64,000 nt of DNA from Ricinus communis. Its lineage: Eukaryota; Streptophyta; Magnoliopsida; Malpighiales; Euphorbiaceae. How positions within the stretch are numbered: position 1 is the first letter of the stretch; every line of letters starts with the position of its first letter. The position numbers were made by a program, and so were the translations under genes. Under the pieces are notes generated by a model, which worked only from the letters and a program-made list of their open reading frames with translations, was not told where the DNA came from and did not search any database. The DNA lies in contig NC_063257.1 of assembly GCF_019578655.1 (NCBI RefSeq), positions 27,766,362-27,830,361 on the forward strand. The letters are read 5' to 3'. Shown here piece by piece: positions 34,025 through 45,499 of the stretch.

Positions 34025-36395
34025 ATCCCCAATGCCACCAACCAAGCTTGTCAATTGCGCTTGCCAATCCTTGTGTAATCAGGAGTCCTTGTCCTTAGAG
34101 GAGCAAGGAATGATGGAGATCCCAATGGTGCATCTCATGAATAAGAATATCTAGGCATGCCTCGATTCTTGCCCTTCCCTCTTTCCTCTAAAGATTCACC
34201 TATAGAATTATATGAATACTTGATCAACTAGTATTCTTTTTATTGCATTTGTGCATGCATTGGATCGGTGCCTATGATTGTTGCTTCCATGCGCTTTAAC
34301 TCAACACTCCTATTTGTTGCATTTATGATTGTCGCCAAGTAAAACCAAACCATCATATTAGATAGAAATTAGAAAGAGAGATACAAAAGAAACAAACAAA
34401 ATGAGAACATAGGTAGGCTTTCGGATTCGATATGGAAAGAAACCACAAAATCTTTATTATCTTCCATTACAGCTAAGCCTAAGAATCAAATCAAATTGAT
34501 TTAAACATAATGGTAGACAAAGAACATAGAACAAAGGAAGGATGTGAGTGATAAGACTAAGTTCACTAGTGCAGGTCTTCATAAGTTTGCGAATTTCTTG
34601 CAAGATCTGATAACTTGATTTCTCGCAAATTAGAAAACTAAAGTATTAAATACGCTCACTAGCCTCAAGTATTCGGTTGTATGCAGTTTTTATAGTGCGA
34701 AATCCTTAATTCTATATGAAGAAGAAACTAGAAGCTACATATGAATAAATAAATATAGAAAGATGAATAAACTAAAGTTAAATTAAGAACCGGAGAGGAG
34801 TTGACTGGTCAACATCTCTCGTTGTCCTAAATTTTATGATCCAGCTTAACAAAAATAAGGGAAAATCTGTGAGGGTCTACCTAATAACACGCCGACATAA
34901 ATTACTTTTTTATCTGTGTCGCAAATATTAAGAACTCGCATTCCCATTAGTATTACACTTGGATTAATCGAAACCCACATGATTTCTCATCAACGTGCTT
35001 GGATTTATGTCTCGTCTTGCTTGATCATCAAGCTAAGCCCCAATGGCATCGGTCAAAATTGTCAATTGTGCTTTCATGATTCCTTATGTCAATCCTCATG
35101 TCATCAAGAGTCCATATAACTAGAGAAACAAGGAACGATGGAGATCCCAATTGAGCAAATCTTGAAATGCAATATTTAGGCGTGCCTCCATTCTCGGTGT
35201 TCCCTCTTTCCTCCAAAAGATTCATCCGCGATCATTTGAAGAATGATATCAATACTCGATTAACTAATTTTTCTTCTTCGCATTTGTCCAAGCATTGGAT
35301 TGGTGTCTATAATTGTCGCTTCCATGTGCTTTAACTCAACACTCCTATTTATGCTCGCCAAATAAAACCAAACCTTCATACAAGACATTGATTAGAAAGA
35401 GACGAACAAAAGAAATAAAGAAATGAGAACAAAGGTAGTATTTTAAATTCGATAAGAAATAAGATCGCAATTTATTCTCTTCCATGGCTAAGCGTAAGGA
35501 TTGAGTTGATTTAAACATAAAGGTAGACAAAGAGCATAAAATGAAAAGACGTCAGCAATAAGTCTAGTTTCGCTAGTGTAGGTCTTTATAAGTCTGCAAA
35601 GTTCTTGAAAGAACCCGTAACTTAATTATCTGCAATGTAGAAAACTGAAATAATATGCTCACTGGCCTGAAATATTCGGTTGCATATGGTTTTTATAATG
35701 TGAATGCCCTCATTCCATAAGAAGAAGAAAGTAGAAGCTAAATATGAGTAAATAAATAAATAAAGATGAAATAAACTAAATTAAAATCAAGAACCAAAGA
35801 GGAGTTGATAGGTCAACAAATCTCGTAGTCCCAAATTTTATAAGGCAATTTAATAAAAACAAGGAGGAATTTTCGTTCGGCAACCTAATAATGCTTCGAC
35901 CCAAAGTACTTCATTATATACGTCCAAAACATCAAAACGCTTGCATTCCTACTTATATTACCTTTGAATTTATTGAAAACAACATGATTTCTTTCTTACT
36001 CCCATGGATTTACGTCTCGTCCTGCTTGATCATCAAGCTAATCCCTAATGCCACCAGTCGAGCTTTTTAATTGCATTCCCATGATTCCTTATGCTAATTC
36101 TTTTGTCATTAAGAGTCCTCATGCCTAAAGGAACAAGGAATGATGGAGATTCTAATGGTGAAAATCTTGAATCAGAATATTTGGGCATGACTCGATTCTC
36201 GGCATTCCTCTTTCTTCCAAAAGATTCGTCCGTGGTCACTTAAAAATTGATATCAATATTCGATCAACTAAATTTTTCTCATCATATTTGTCCAAGCATT
36301 GGGTCGATGCTTATGATTGTCCCTTCCATGCGCTTTAACTCAACACTCTTGTTTATGCTCGCCAAATAAAACCAAACCATTATACTTTATAGCGA
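34025..36395 (+). repeat. R1 tandem repeat, block 3d
   Basis: Boundary palindromes at 34,793-34,820 and 35,797-35,824 give a period of 1,004 bp, the clearest full monomer in the window. The first partial unit pairs with 21,150-21,600. The last unit is cut at 36,395 by a minus-strand RT fragment. Confidence 0.85.
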
Positions 36396-36674
36396 TTTTG
36401 TTGATGGCACATCAATGCACATCCTCCATGTTTCGTCCTTTTAGGCACAAGTAAAACTAGAATTGCGTTCATACTTTCCCTGGTCAATCCTTTAGTCATC
36501 TATTCTTCAACTTGCCTTTGAAGCTCCTTAGTCTCCTCGAGGTTGCTCTTATAGGCAAGCCGATTAGGAATAGATGATCCAGGAATGAAATCAATTTGAT
36601 GCTCTGTTCCTTAATTGGTGGCAATCCTTGTGGGGTCTCTTGAGAAAATAAATCATCGAATTCCTACAACAAAG
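36396..36674 (-). pseudogene. Gypsy reverse transcriptase, N-terminal fragment
   Basis: Minus-strand pieces: EFDDLFSQETPQGLPPI, then in shifted frames SFLDHLFLIGLPI, RRLRSFKGKLK and MEDVH. The family pattern is ETPxGLPPIRGIEHxIDF, then IPNRPAYR, ELxxQVEEL and [11 protein letters not shown]. It aligns with 1,900-2,290. It sits between the R1 array and the truncated end of the AthC LTR, which hides whatever AthC inserted into. Confidence 0.78.
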
Positions 36675-38120
36675 AATGCTTATGCAACTACAACTAAGGC
36701 AGTGAACCTATCGATATAGCCTAGCATAACGACAAGTATTAAAAATATTGTATCCCTCGGGAAAGTGAAATCCTAGAGTTACTACTTCGTTCCTTATTAT
36801 CTAGCCTAAAATTAATAACGAAGGTTTCTAGATTTACTAAACACTAAATTCTAATAATCAAGACAAGAAAGCAAACCCAAAGAGGACCTACACTAGTTGG
36901 CTACTAAATAAAAGATAATAGATTATTGAGTCTCATTATGCTAGCCATGGACGAATTCTAAACTGAATTGGGTTTCCCTCTCGAGATAATCGAATTCATA
37001 AACCTAAAAATCTAAAGTTGGAACTCTTCCTAATGATTGATTATTAAGTCAACCTTAAGTTTTAATCCACCTCTACTAAGCTTTGTTAATTCCTAATCCA
37101 ACAAATTAATTAACCTTACCTCTAAGTGAAAATTAACCTGTTCTTGAAATTAAATTTCCGAACTCAATTACAATTTCTCGATTATTAAAAGAATTCTATG
37201 AATAGTAATCAATACAATCAATGTAACGAAAACTATATTAATATTATTAATTGCAAAAATAGTACAAGAAAGGAAACTCAGACAATCTCAACAATTCAGT
37301 AAAAAGCCAACATAGCAAGGAACCCTAATGGGTTCAACCAATCTAGCTACACATGTTCATGTCTAAAGAAAATAGGAACTCAATTACAATGAAAGAACAA
37401 AGAAATCAAAAAATATACACCCTATTCCTAGAATTGGATGAACAGCTCAAAGCCTTGATCTACACTGCAGGTGATCTCCATAATTGCTTCTTGATTTGGT
37501 CCAAAATTCCTCCTCAATCTTCAATCCAAAATCCAGATCACGAATCTGATGTTCTAAGGTGGAATCAGTTTCCTGGAAGCCCATTGAAATGCTTGACAAC
37601 ACGTCTAGCAAAATTACAACGGAAGATCAAAAATCAAAATCACCGATTCAGAACTCTCTTTTCTCTTTCTGGCTCGTTCCTTTTATTCACTGTGCAAATA
37701 TGGGCGTGTTCCAGCCCGTGCCCCCCAACACGGGCCGTGTTGGACTCCAATTAATAGAATGAACTGAATTGAGCATGGCCATGTTCTGGCCCATGTTAGT
37801 AAACACGGGCCGTGCTCTAAGGCGTGGTACCCTTGGAAAATGTGCTGCTTCAAAATGCTTAAGCTACACGGCTTGGAATTTCTACATGGGCTCTAATACG
37901 TTGACTTCCCAAAAGTCAATCCAAGGTCAAAAAGCTTCTGATGCTGTCCGTTTTTTGCCCGAACTTAATCTAAAATTGCTAAAGCATTGATGATGGACCT
38001 ATAAAATCTCTTGAAACACAGAAGGACACAAAACACGGGTAATCTTGGAATAAAAAGAAATAAATGCTAAGAAAGTTCGCAATAATATGTCAGTAAATAT
38101 GTGTAAGACTATGCACATCA
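36675..38120 (-). mobile_element. AthC 3' LTR
   Basis: Starts on the minus strand TGATGTGCATAGTCTTACAC at 38,120 after the polypurine tract. It ends in the GTAGTTGCATAAGCAT region, short of the CA terminus. It matches 50,838-52,268 closely. It contains an AACACGGGCCGTGTT array at 37,695-37,880 and a TATA-like AATAAAAGG (minus, 37,676-37,686). Confidence 0.88.
37695..37880 (-). repeat. GC-rich palindromic array in AthC 3' LTR
   Basis: Includes AACACGGGCCGTGTT (a palindrome), AACACGGGCCGTGCT, GGCCATGTTCTGGCCCATGT and GGCGTGGTACC. The matching array in the other LTR is at 51,850-52,075. In each case the array is followed, in element sense, by an AATAAAAGG box. Confidence 0.7.
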
Positions 38121-38141
38121 AATAACCCCATACTTAAGCTT
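38121..38141 (-). promoter_or_regulatory. Polypurine tract of AthC
   Basis: The minus strand reads AAGCTTAAGTATGGGGTTAT before the LTR TG, one of three matching tracts in this window. Confidence 0.82.
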
Positions 38142-39495
38142 TTGCTTATCCTCAAGCAATTAACAACTCAACTCACAAAACCGCAGTCAGCAAATCCTCA
38201 AAGTTTATGCCCCCTATGTCATAATAAATAGCATTCAACACATCTCAAAAGAAACTCAATCGTAAGTCGAGTTGCAAATTATTAACAGAGAATGGAGATA
38301 ATATCAATGCATAAATAACTTAAACAATAACTCAATAAAAAACATCAAAAACCAATGCCTCACAGGGATTACTCAAGTCACTCAAGCTGTGTATAAGGTG
38401 AGAAACAAATCACTCAAAGCAAATGCACAAAACCCACTTACCATAAGCCTGCTCATGAATCCTATCTTCGCTACTGCGAATAAATGAATACCAAAATCAA
38501 AAGGTCTTTACCAGGGTTGTAATGAGGCTAAGGTAAAGGTATGGAGATTTGGAAAAGAAGTGTGAAAGTGCTAGAAATTCTTGCAATAAACAATACTATA
38601 TGCTCGAAGAATTAAATGCCCAAAAATATTCACTAAAATCCTCAATTTGTAGAATAACACTCGAAAATACTATCAATCCAATAAAGAGATAAAGAAGTAA
38701 GGAATTTTGTTATTGTTTATTTCTTTTTTTTTTTAAAAAGACTGAACTAACAGCTTATAAGAGAACTGCCGCATACAACTGAATACAGTAAAGAGCAAAA
38801 ATATAGTTTGGATTGAAGGAAGCATCTAAAATATCAAAAGGATTTAGTGAATTCACCAACAAGCATTACATAGCAAGTTCTAAAAGCAAAGCCAAGTACA
38901 ATGCACAGTCAAACAAGAAATATAAAGAGCATATGTATAATGAATGCTCAAAATGGCTCAAAATCTCACCTTTGAAGTGTGGTATTAATTGCAATTGGTT
39001 CTCAACATCATTAATTGAATCATCACTTAAGAAACACATGCATATAACATAATCAACCTTTTAAGTTAAAATTTGACAACTCGAGAAACAATTAAGTAAC
39101 AATGGTTTAACCCGAATGAGTTGATGTATTAAACACTATTAATTATTTTCCAAGAACAATGAACAACAAAGAAAAGTAACTGAAATTCTATAAGTCAAAT
39201 TGTTAATCAACTCAAAAATAGCATACTTAAGTGTATAAAGACATAATATCCTAACATTCTAACAATATACATAATCAGTGATAGCAAATTCAGATACAAC
39301 TAACAGAGCATGACAACATAGAAAGAGGAAAATAAGGTTTACCCACCCTACACTTGTAGAACACATTGTCCTCATTGTAAAACATAGTGGGTACCCTACA
39401 TGGGGAGTACAAATAAGGAAAGCAAAATCAATAATAACTGAGTAAACAACATGTTTGAAAAATAAACTAAAGAAACATAGAAAATGAAATAAAAT
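38142..39495 (-). other. AthC 3' non-coding region
   Basis: AT-rich sequence between the env-position ORF and the polypurine tract, equivalent to 6,065-7,697 in AthB. Short plus-strand frames here have no relatives and are not counted as genes. Confidence 0.6.
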
Positions 39496-41108
39496 CTAAC
39501 GAAGACTACCCTGATCATTTGTCGCGGCTGATGGAGTAAAGATCGGTGCATCCTCAGCGGGGGCTATGCTAATAAGCGGTGGGGGGTCCTGAGTGGAAGG
39601 TGAGGCTGGTGGGGGCACCGGTGCATCATCGGCAAGAGTTGTGCTTGTATATGGTGGAGGGTCCTGAGTGGCAGCTGGAACTGGTAGAGGCTGGGTCTTA
39701 TTTGGGAAGCAATCACTGAGGTCTAACTCAATATCACTTAGGTCATCAAAGAATTGCTGCACTCCATCATCCCTGCCAGAATCAGCTATCCACTAGAGTT
39801 GAGCTGCCATCAGATCTGCCTGTGTAACTTTTCTCTCGAGGCCCTCTAAGAGCTGCTGCAGTAGGTCATTAAAGCCATAGAGCTGTGCTCTGGTCTCCTC
39901 TTGAAATTGCCTAAACTCAGTGAAGTGAATGTCTGAAAGCCTGTCTAAACGATTTGCAAGAGCAGCTATCTGAGCATTAGAGGTGCTGGCAGTGTATGAA
40001 GATGACGCACCAAGAAAGGGGGCGAAAGCACGTGCCGGGTCAGGTATATCTCGAGGTCGTAGCTCTGGGACATCCACAGTTGGGTCCTGTGGTGCTCTAG
40101 CCAGGGCCTCTCTAACCACCCGCAGGATCCGGCTGACTAATCTGTACTCAATGCCGAGGGGCCCCTATAAAGCTTTCACCATCCGCATGTTAACCATCTA
40201 GCAGACTCCTACTGGTAACATATCCCGTATCTGAGGTAGGTCACTCAAACAATCATCCAGATCATCAACCTCCTAGCCAAAACAGAGATGAATCTTCTTG
40301 CACTCCCTTACGAAGGTCCTGATTTAATTTGCTAGGAGGTAGCCCATATCCAGCTTCCTCCGCTAGTGTAGTGCCTAAAGGATGAAGCCATCAGTCTGTG
40401 TCACTATCCCAAAGCTCTCCCCTCTACCTGTAATTGTGTAGACCAGAAGTGTATGCAGATATCAGAGCCGGTTTAGAATGCTGGACACCTTCGAGCGGCT
40501 AGGGTAGTAATGCTCTAGTTTGGTCACAATCTCGTCCCACATCCTCTCACAAGGGATGGGGTGAGTATATAAGCACCCCTGGTAGGCCTCTCCAGTGATC
40601 TCTTACTATCCTAAATGCATCCTAAACTGAGGTACTGTTATCGAGAACTGTCTGCCTCCTAGCCTGAAAGAAATGGCATTAAGCTGATACCAATCAGCGA
40701 TCTACTGCTATGGAAAGAAGGTGTTGTAGAAATCTATAGTGAGCTCCCGGTAGGTGGGCTCGATGATGTCTAAGAATCAAGCATATGGTAGGTTCTCAAA
40801 GAGCTCCCTAACCTCTGGAGCTAGTTCGACACTCTCTAGCGCGGTGAAGTCAATACACCATCCAGTCCGACTTGCTTCCATCGAAGGGCTTGGAAGCACT
40901 GCTCGTGGTCTAGGGACTGAAATGTAAGCAGTCGGTGTCATGCGGGGGCTGGTAGTGCCAAGGGTCTCTAAGGTCTGTCTGGTTGTGGCGGTTGTGCTGG
41001 TGCAAGTGGTGCTGGACCCTACTACTGTGAAGAAGAAGTGTTTGCATCTATGCGGCGTCTATTGTATTGTGCTTGTCGTGGAGGCTACTGTCTAATGCGT
41101 TCTGACAT
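39496..41108 (-). pseudogene. Athila env-position ORF (AthC)
   Basis: The ATG at 41,108 follows a splice-acceptor-like TTTTTAG|G by 5 bases. The basic N-terminus (SERIRQ, then RRRIDANTSSSQ) has CAG-to-TAG stops. Later pieces on the minus strand match the other copies: QEETRAQLYGFNDLLQQL, LEGLERKVTQADL, ARAFAPFLGASSSYTASTSN, AQIAALANRLDRL, and the end DIELDLSDCF followed by a Pro/Ala/Thr-rich tail. The reading frame is open at 40,119-39,793 and 39,762-39,496 and elsewhere broken. It is about 1.6 kb, similar to AthD. Family function is unknown. The long low-complexity C-terminus is more diverged than the middle. Confidence 0.75.
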
Positions 41109-41113
41109 TATAC

Positions 41114-41585
41114 CTAAAAAGGTATTATTCATTAGAAGAAGCACAAAAAATAATGCATACATAGGAAATAAATAATTCAAGCAGCACAGAATTTAGTCGA
41201 AATTTTGACAACGTAAGGACTGAACAGGCAAAATTGCATAATAAGAATTAAATAACTAATTATACCTCAACCAACACATAAATTAAAACTTAAAAACTTA
41301 AAATAAACTAAAACTAAAATGAAATAAATAAAATACAAATAAAATAAAATAAATAAGACAAAATAATAAAAATATAAAAAATGAAAACATCAAATAAGTA
41401 GGTAGAAAAGAGAAAAACAAAATTAAAAGAACATTAAGCAGAATAATATCAAATAAATAAGCAGGGAAAAGAAAGAAAGAAAAATTAATAAAAATAAAAC
41501 TAAATAAAATAATAAATAAATAAATAAATAAATAAAAACTAACAATTAATAATGAAAAGAAATTAGAAAATAAAGAAAAGGAAAC
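41114..41585 (-). promoter_or_regulatory. Candidate intron before AthC env-position ORF, A-rich
   Basis: The acceptor TTTTTAG|G at 41,114 and branch-like TCTAATGAAT are well formed. The donor AACCAA|GTTTCC at 41,585 is weak (AthB and AthD have GTAAGT). About 41,290-41,600 on the plus strand is a low-complexity AAATAAATAAA run. The interval would be 472 bp, close to the other two copies. Confidence 0.4.
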
Positions 41586-41679
41586 TTGGTTGATGGCAAA
41601 ACGCGAGAAGATTGCACAAAAATTGAAAATTTGTAGAGAATACCCGAGAGAATAGAAGAATCAAAAGGATTTTTGCTCT

Positions 41680-42100
41680 AAAACGGTCGTGATACGCCAA
41701 ACGCTCGTGTTCTTCTCCCCTTTTTATGGCTCCTGCATCTTATACACCCATGTTATGGCCCGTTTGCACAACACGGGCCGCGTCCAAGCCTTGCTCCCAA
41801 CCAGACCGTGTTCTCAGCTGCCTTAAGATCAACACGGTTGTGACACGGGCCGTGTTGATGTACACAAGCCGTGTTATAAACCGTGTGACTCTCGGGAATA
41901 GTGTAACTTCTCCAACTTTTATATCCAATACGCCCTGGGCAATAGGACACGAGCTCTGTAGAGTAGCACATGCCATGTTGTAGGCCGTGTGACTCTCGAT
42001 AACCGTGTAACTTCATTTTTCACATTCAACATGCCCTAGGAAGTTGGGCACTGGCAGTGTCTCAAACCATGTTGGTCCCGTGTTGAAGCCTAGAAATACG
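41680..42100 (-). repeat. GC-rich palindromic block, internal (AthC)
   Basis: Includes CAACACGGGCCGCGTCC, GACACGGGCCGTGTTGAT, CAAGCCGTGTTATAAACCGT and two copies of GGCCGTGTGACTCTCG or ACCGTGTGACTCTCG. The motif form AACACGGGCCGTGTT is the one found in this element's own LTRs, not the CTGACCAGCACGG form of AthD. Confidence 0.72.
41721..41729 (-). promoter_or_regulatory. Candidate internal TATA box, AthC
   Basis: The minus strand reads GCCATAAAAAGG at the near end of a GC-rich palindromic block, about 140 bp before the weak donor. It is weaker than in AthB and AthD. Confidence 0.4.
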
Positions 42101-42284
42101 CTTTTACTCCGTTTTTTGCACTAACACCTGTATAACTCAATAATTTGCACAACCAAGAAATTTTTCACCCAAATCAACATAAAAATGAAAGGAGTTAAGT
42201 TCTAAAACAACTGAAATGTAAAAACGAGCTAGGTATAAAGGATAAATTAAATTCTAAAAAAGAAACACAGTAATGTAAAGGATA

Positions 42285-43640
42285 AGCTCGAGAATGCCTA
42301 CCGAGAGCGCTTCTTTTGACCAAGTCATGTAGCCGGACTCATGCAGAAAGTCAATCTCACAACAGCATATTGACCCGCTCCTCTATCTCAAGCGAGTCTC
42401 CATGATAATGTTTCAAACGATGGCCATTCACCTTGAAACTCCCCTTATCGGGATGATGCCACTCAACTATGCCATATGGGAACACCTGCTGGATCACGAA
42501 CGGTCCTAACCAGTGACTCTTGAGCTTCCTTGGGAACAAACGTAGATGTGAATTGTATAGTAAAACTCAGTCCCCAACTTTAAACTCCTTGGAGCCCCTC
42601 AGTCGCTTGTCGTGCCACTTTTTAGTCCGCTCCTTATAGATGAATGACTTGCCATATGCTTGCTGGCGCCACTTATCTAACTCATTGAGCTACTGCCACT
42701 ATCTCTGTTTACCTATAGAATCAACATCAAAATTACAAGTTCTTAAGGCCCAAAGGGCTCTATGCTCTAACTCAACAGGTAAATGGTAGGCTTTCCCATA
42801 CACAAGCCTATAAGGTGTAAAACCTATAGAAGTACGATAAGCTATCTTGAATGCACAAAGTGCATCATCTAACTTATTTGCCCAATCCTTCCTACTCAAC
42901 CCCACAGTTTTCTCTAAAATCCATTTCAAACCCCTATTAGTAACCTCTACTTGCCCACTAGTCTGCAGGGTGATAGGGTGTAGAAAACCTGTGGGTCACT
43001 CCATATTGCTGAAGTACTCTCTCTAGTTAAGCATTGCAGAAATGAGTCCCTCTATCAATAATCAGTGCCCTAGGTATGTCGAACCTAGCAAACAATCACT
43101 TAAGGAACTTAGTAATGACTCTAGCATTACCAGTCTGGAAAGCTTGCACTTCCGGTCACCGCATCGCATCTATTGATTCAATTGGGCATTGCCTTTTAAT
43201 GCCGCATTCACTTTCTCGGACATTAAGGATTTTAATAAAACCTTATCTCTAAGCCCTTATTCTTATTCTTGCAAAGCCCTTAGTCTTGCAATGACTATTC
43301 CCTGAATAGGTGCTCGCCTTCCCCCGGTCCTTGCTTTTCACCAATCTTGAGCGAAGAAGGAAAGGGCCCCAGGAATTCAATGCCCCAAAATAAAAAATCT
43401 CAACCGTTTGAATTCTTGTTTGGGGTATCTCATCATAAGCAAAGATGTTACCTGACCTCTGGCATGTATCATAAACCTGCACGAATGCTCTAGCATCCCA
43501 AAAAATGGTCGGCCAATAAAATCCATCCTCCATAATCTTCCTAGCAGTCTGGTTAGCTGCTTGATAACCTCCCGTTGGTCCATCATGGCAATGCCACAAA
43601 ATCTAAAGGATCTCCTCCCTATACACGCATCGCCGAATCA
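42285..43640 (-). pseudogene. Athila integrase (AthC)
   Basis: Minus-strand domains in order: zinc-binding region CHDGPTGGYQAANQTARKIM, FYWPTIFWDARAFV, VYDTCQRSGNIFAYDE (the first zinc Cys of CDTCQR is Tyr), core start QTRIQTVEIF; then an unrelated patch (43,160-43,340) where VDYVSKW should be; then ARVITKFLK, second Asp in [25 protein letters not shown], a VEVTNR Glu motif, [53 protein letters not shown], and the C-terminal HWLGPFVIQQVFPYGIVEWH and FKVNGHRLKHYHGD. After the frame, PKRSALGRHSR marks the post-integrase region. Stops and shifts throughout. Confidence 0.9.
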
Positions 43641-44300
43641 TCTAGTCTGCACAAACTCGAAACAGAAAAGGTCCTCCCAAATGTAGTACTTCAAATCAGC
43701 AAAGAATTTCTTCTTTTGTTGAAATGTCATACCCTTTGGTAAGACCTTTGCAACTAAGTAATTTGTAAAATCGAAAAACCAATGGACATCCGAAGATACC
43801 TGAATAGAGCACAAGTACTCATCCGGAAAACTGTCATGAATAGCCCTTTCATTAAGTGCATCTAGGCTCGGGTTCTCTAATCTCGAAAGATGATCTACAA
43901 CCAAGTTCTCCACACCCTTCTTATCCTTGATCTCAATGTCGAATTCTTGCAAAGTAAAATCCAATGAATGAGCCTCGACTTAGCATCATGCTTTCCAAAC
44001 AAGTACCTCAATGTCAAATGATCCTTGTAGACCACGGTCTTAGGCACCAAGTATGAGCGAAACCTGTCGAACGCGTATACCACAACAAGCAACTCCTTCT
44101 CAATAGTGGTATAGTGATCTTGGGCATCTGTCAATGTCTTGTTAGCATAATAAATAGGTTGGAACTTATTATCAATCCTCTATCCTAAAATAGCTCCAAC
44201 TGCAAAATCACTAGCATCACACATTAGCTTAAAAGGCAACCCCCATTTAGGTGAAACCATAATAGGGCTTGTAGTTAGTTTCTCTTTAAGTAACTCAAAG
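43641..44300 (-). pseudogene. Athila RNase H (AthC)
   Basis: Minus-strand pieces: LPFKLMCDASDFAVGAILG (catalytic Asp in CDAS), DAQDHYTTIEKELLVVVYAF (catalytic Glu), FRSYLVPKTVVYKDHLTLRY (the family TDH reads KDH, Asp kept), LFGKHDAKSRLIHWILL, then a one-base frame change to LQEFDIEIKDKKGVENLVVD and HLSRLENPS. The connection domain leading to the integrase zinc region follows (IHDSFPDEYL, FADLKYYIWEDLF). Domain order and residues are typical of Athila pol. Confidence 0.9.
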
Positions 44301-45420
44301 GCCTGCAAATAGTCATCAGAAAATGTAAATGGAACATCTTTTACAAGCAATTGAGTCAAAGGTCTAGCTAGCTTAGAGAAGTCCTTAATGAACCTTCTAT
44401 AAAGAACTTGCATGACCAAGGAAACTCCTACCAGCCTTAACCGAGCTAGAGGGTGGAAACTTAGCGATGGTCTCTACCTTAGCTCTATCTACCTTCATCC
44501 CTGCATGTGAAATCTTATGCCCTAGCACAATACCCTCTCTCACCATAAAATGACACTCTTTCCAATTCAACACAAGGTTAGTTTCTACACAGCGTGCAAG
44601 CATACACTCTAAATTAAGCAAACAATGGGAGAAAGAGTTACCAAATACCGAGAATATCATCCATGAACACCTCCATGGATTCTTCAATCATGTCATGGAA
44701 GATCGCCATCATAAACCTTTAGAAAGTAGTAGGTGCATTGCACAACCCGAATGGCATCCTCCTATAAGCGAACGTACTCTCTTGGTCCTCAAGTGCAATG
44801 AGAATCTAAAAATAACTTGAAAGACTGTCAAGAAAGCAATAAAACATATGCCATGTTAAATGCTCTAACATCTGGTCAATAAAAGGAAGGGGAAAATGGT
44901 CCTTCTTAGTTGCATCATTGAGCCTCCTATAATCAATGCAAACTCGAAAACCAGTTACCATCTTAGTCGGTATTAGCTCATCCTTCTCATTCTTGACCAT
45001 CGTCATACCTCCCTTCTTAGGCACAACCTGCACAGGGCTAACCCAAGAGTTGTCAGAAATAAGGTAAATCAAATCTGCATCCAAAAGCTTAATTACCTCC
45101 TTCTTGAATACTTTCATCATGTTCGGGTTCAATCGTCATTGTGGCTATACCACTGGCCTATAACTATCCTCCATCAGGATCTTATGCGAATAATAGCTAG
45201 GGTTGATTCCAGGAATGTTTGCAATCTTGTGTGCAAAGGCCTCAGGGTACTTCCTGAAAGAGGCCAAAGTCATCTCCTTCTCCTCAGGAGTCAAATCGGC
45301 TGCAATAATCATCGACAGCTTCTCCGCCTCATCTAGATAAGCATAGGTCAAGTGCTTAGGCAACTCCTTCAAATCTAGAGGTGGTGGCTCCTCAAGTGTA
45401 GGTCTCAATTTCTGCACCCT
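44301..45420 (-). pseudogene. Athila reverse transcriptase (AthC)
   Basis: The linker KLRPTLEEPPPLDLKELPKH, LTYAYLDEAEKL and IIAADLTPEEKEMTLASFRK precedes the fingers: MMKVFKKEVIKLLDADLIYL, SWVSPVQVVPKKGGMTMV, GFRVCIDYRRLNDATKKDHF, PLPFIDQMLEHL. The active site reads VFMDD at about 44,665-44,680 (family V-F-M-D-D-F), with a one-base change just after it. The thumb follows: LMLARCVETNLVLNWKECHF-like sequence, GIVLGHKISHAGMKVDRAKV, YRRFIKDFSKLARPLTQLL, VPFTFSDDYLQAFELLKEKL. All subdomains are present; frameshifts at about 44,805 and 44,660 and stops kill it. Confidence 0.92.
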
Positions 45421-45499
45421 AACCTGTCAATATCAACAAAATGGTCAGTAGACCTGCTAGGCTCACTAGCCAGCACACAAGCAAGGTGTTCCAACACAT

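Noticed and set aside
38813..39052. Open frame in the AthC 3' region as an extra Athila gene
   Set aside because: It is on the strand opposite to the element, and the equivalent regions of AthB and AthD have no related peptide.
41290..41600. A-rich run as a poly(A) tail of a LINE or processed pseudogene
   Set aside because: It lies inside the spacer before the AthC env-position ORF at the place of the candidate intron, with no reverse-transcribed gene next to it.
43160..43340. Mitochondrial or plastid DNA insertion
   Set aside because: Only composition suggests it; I recognise no organelle gene in it. Left as an unexplained patch.
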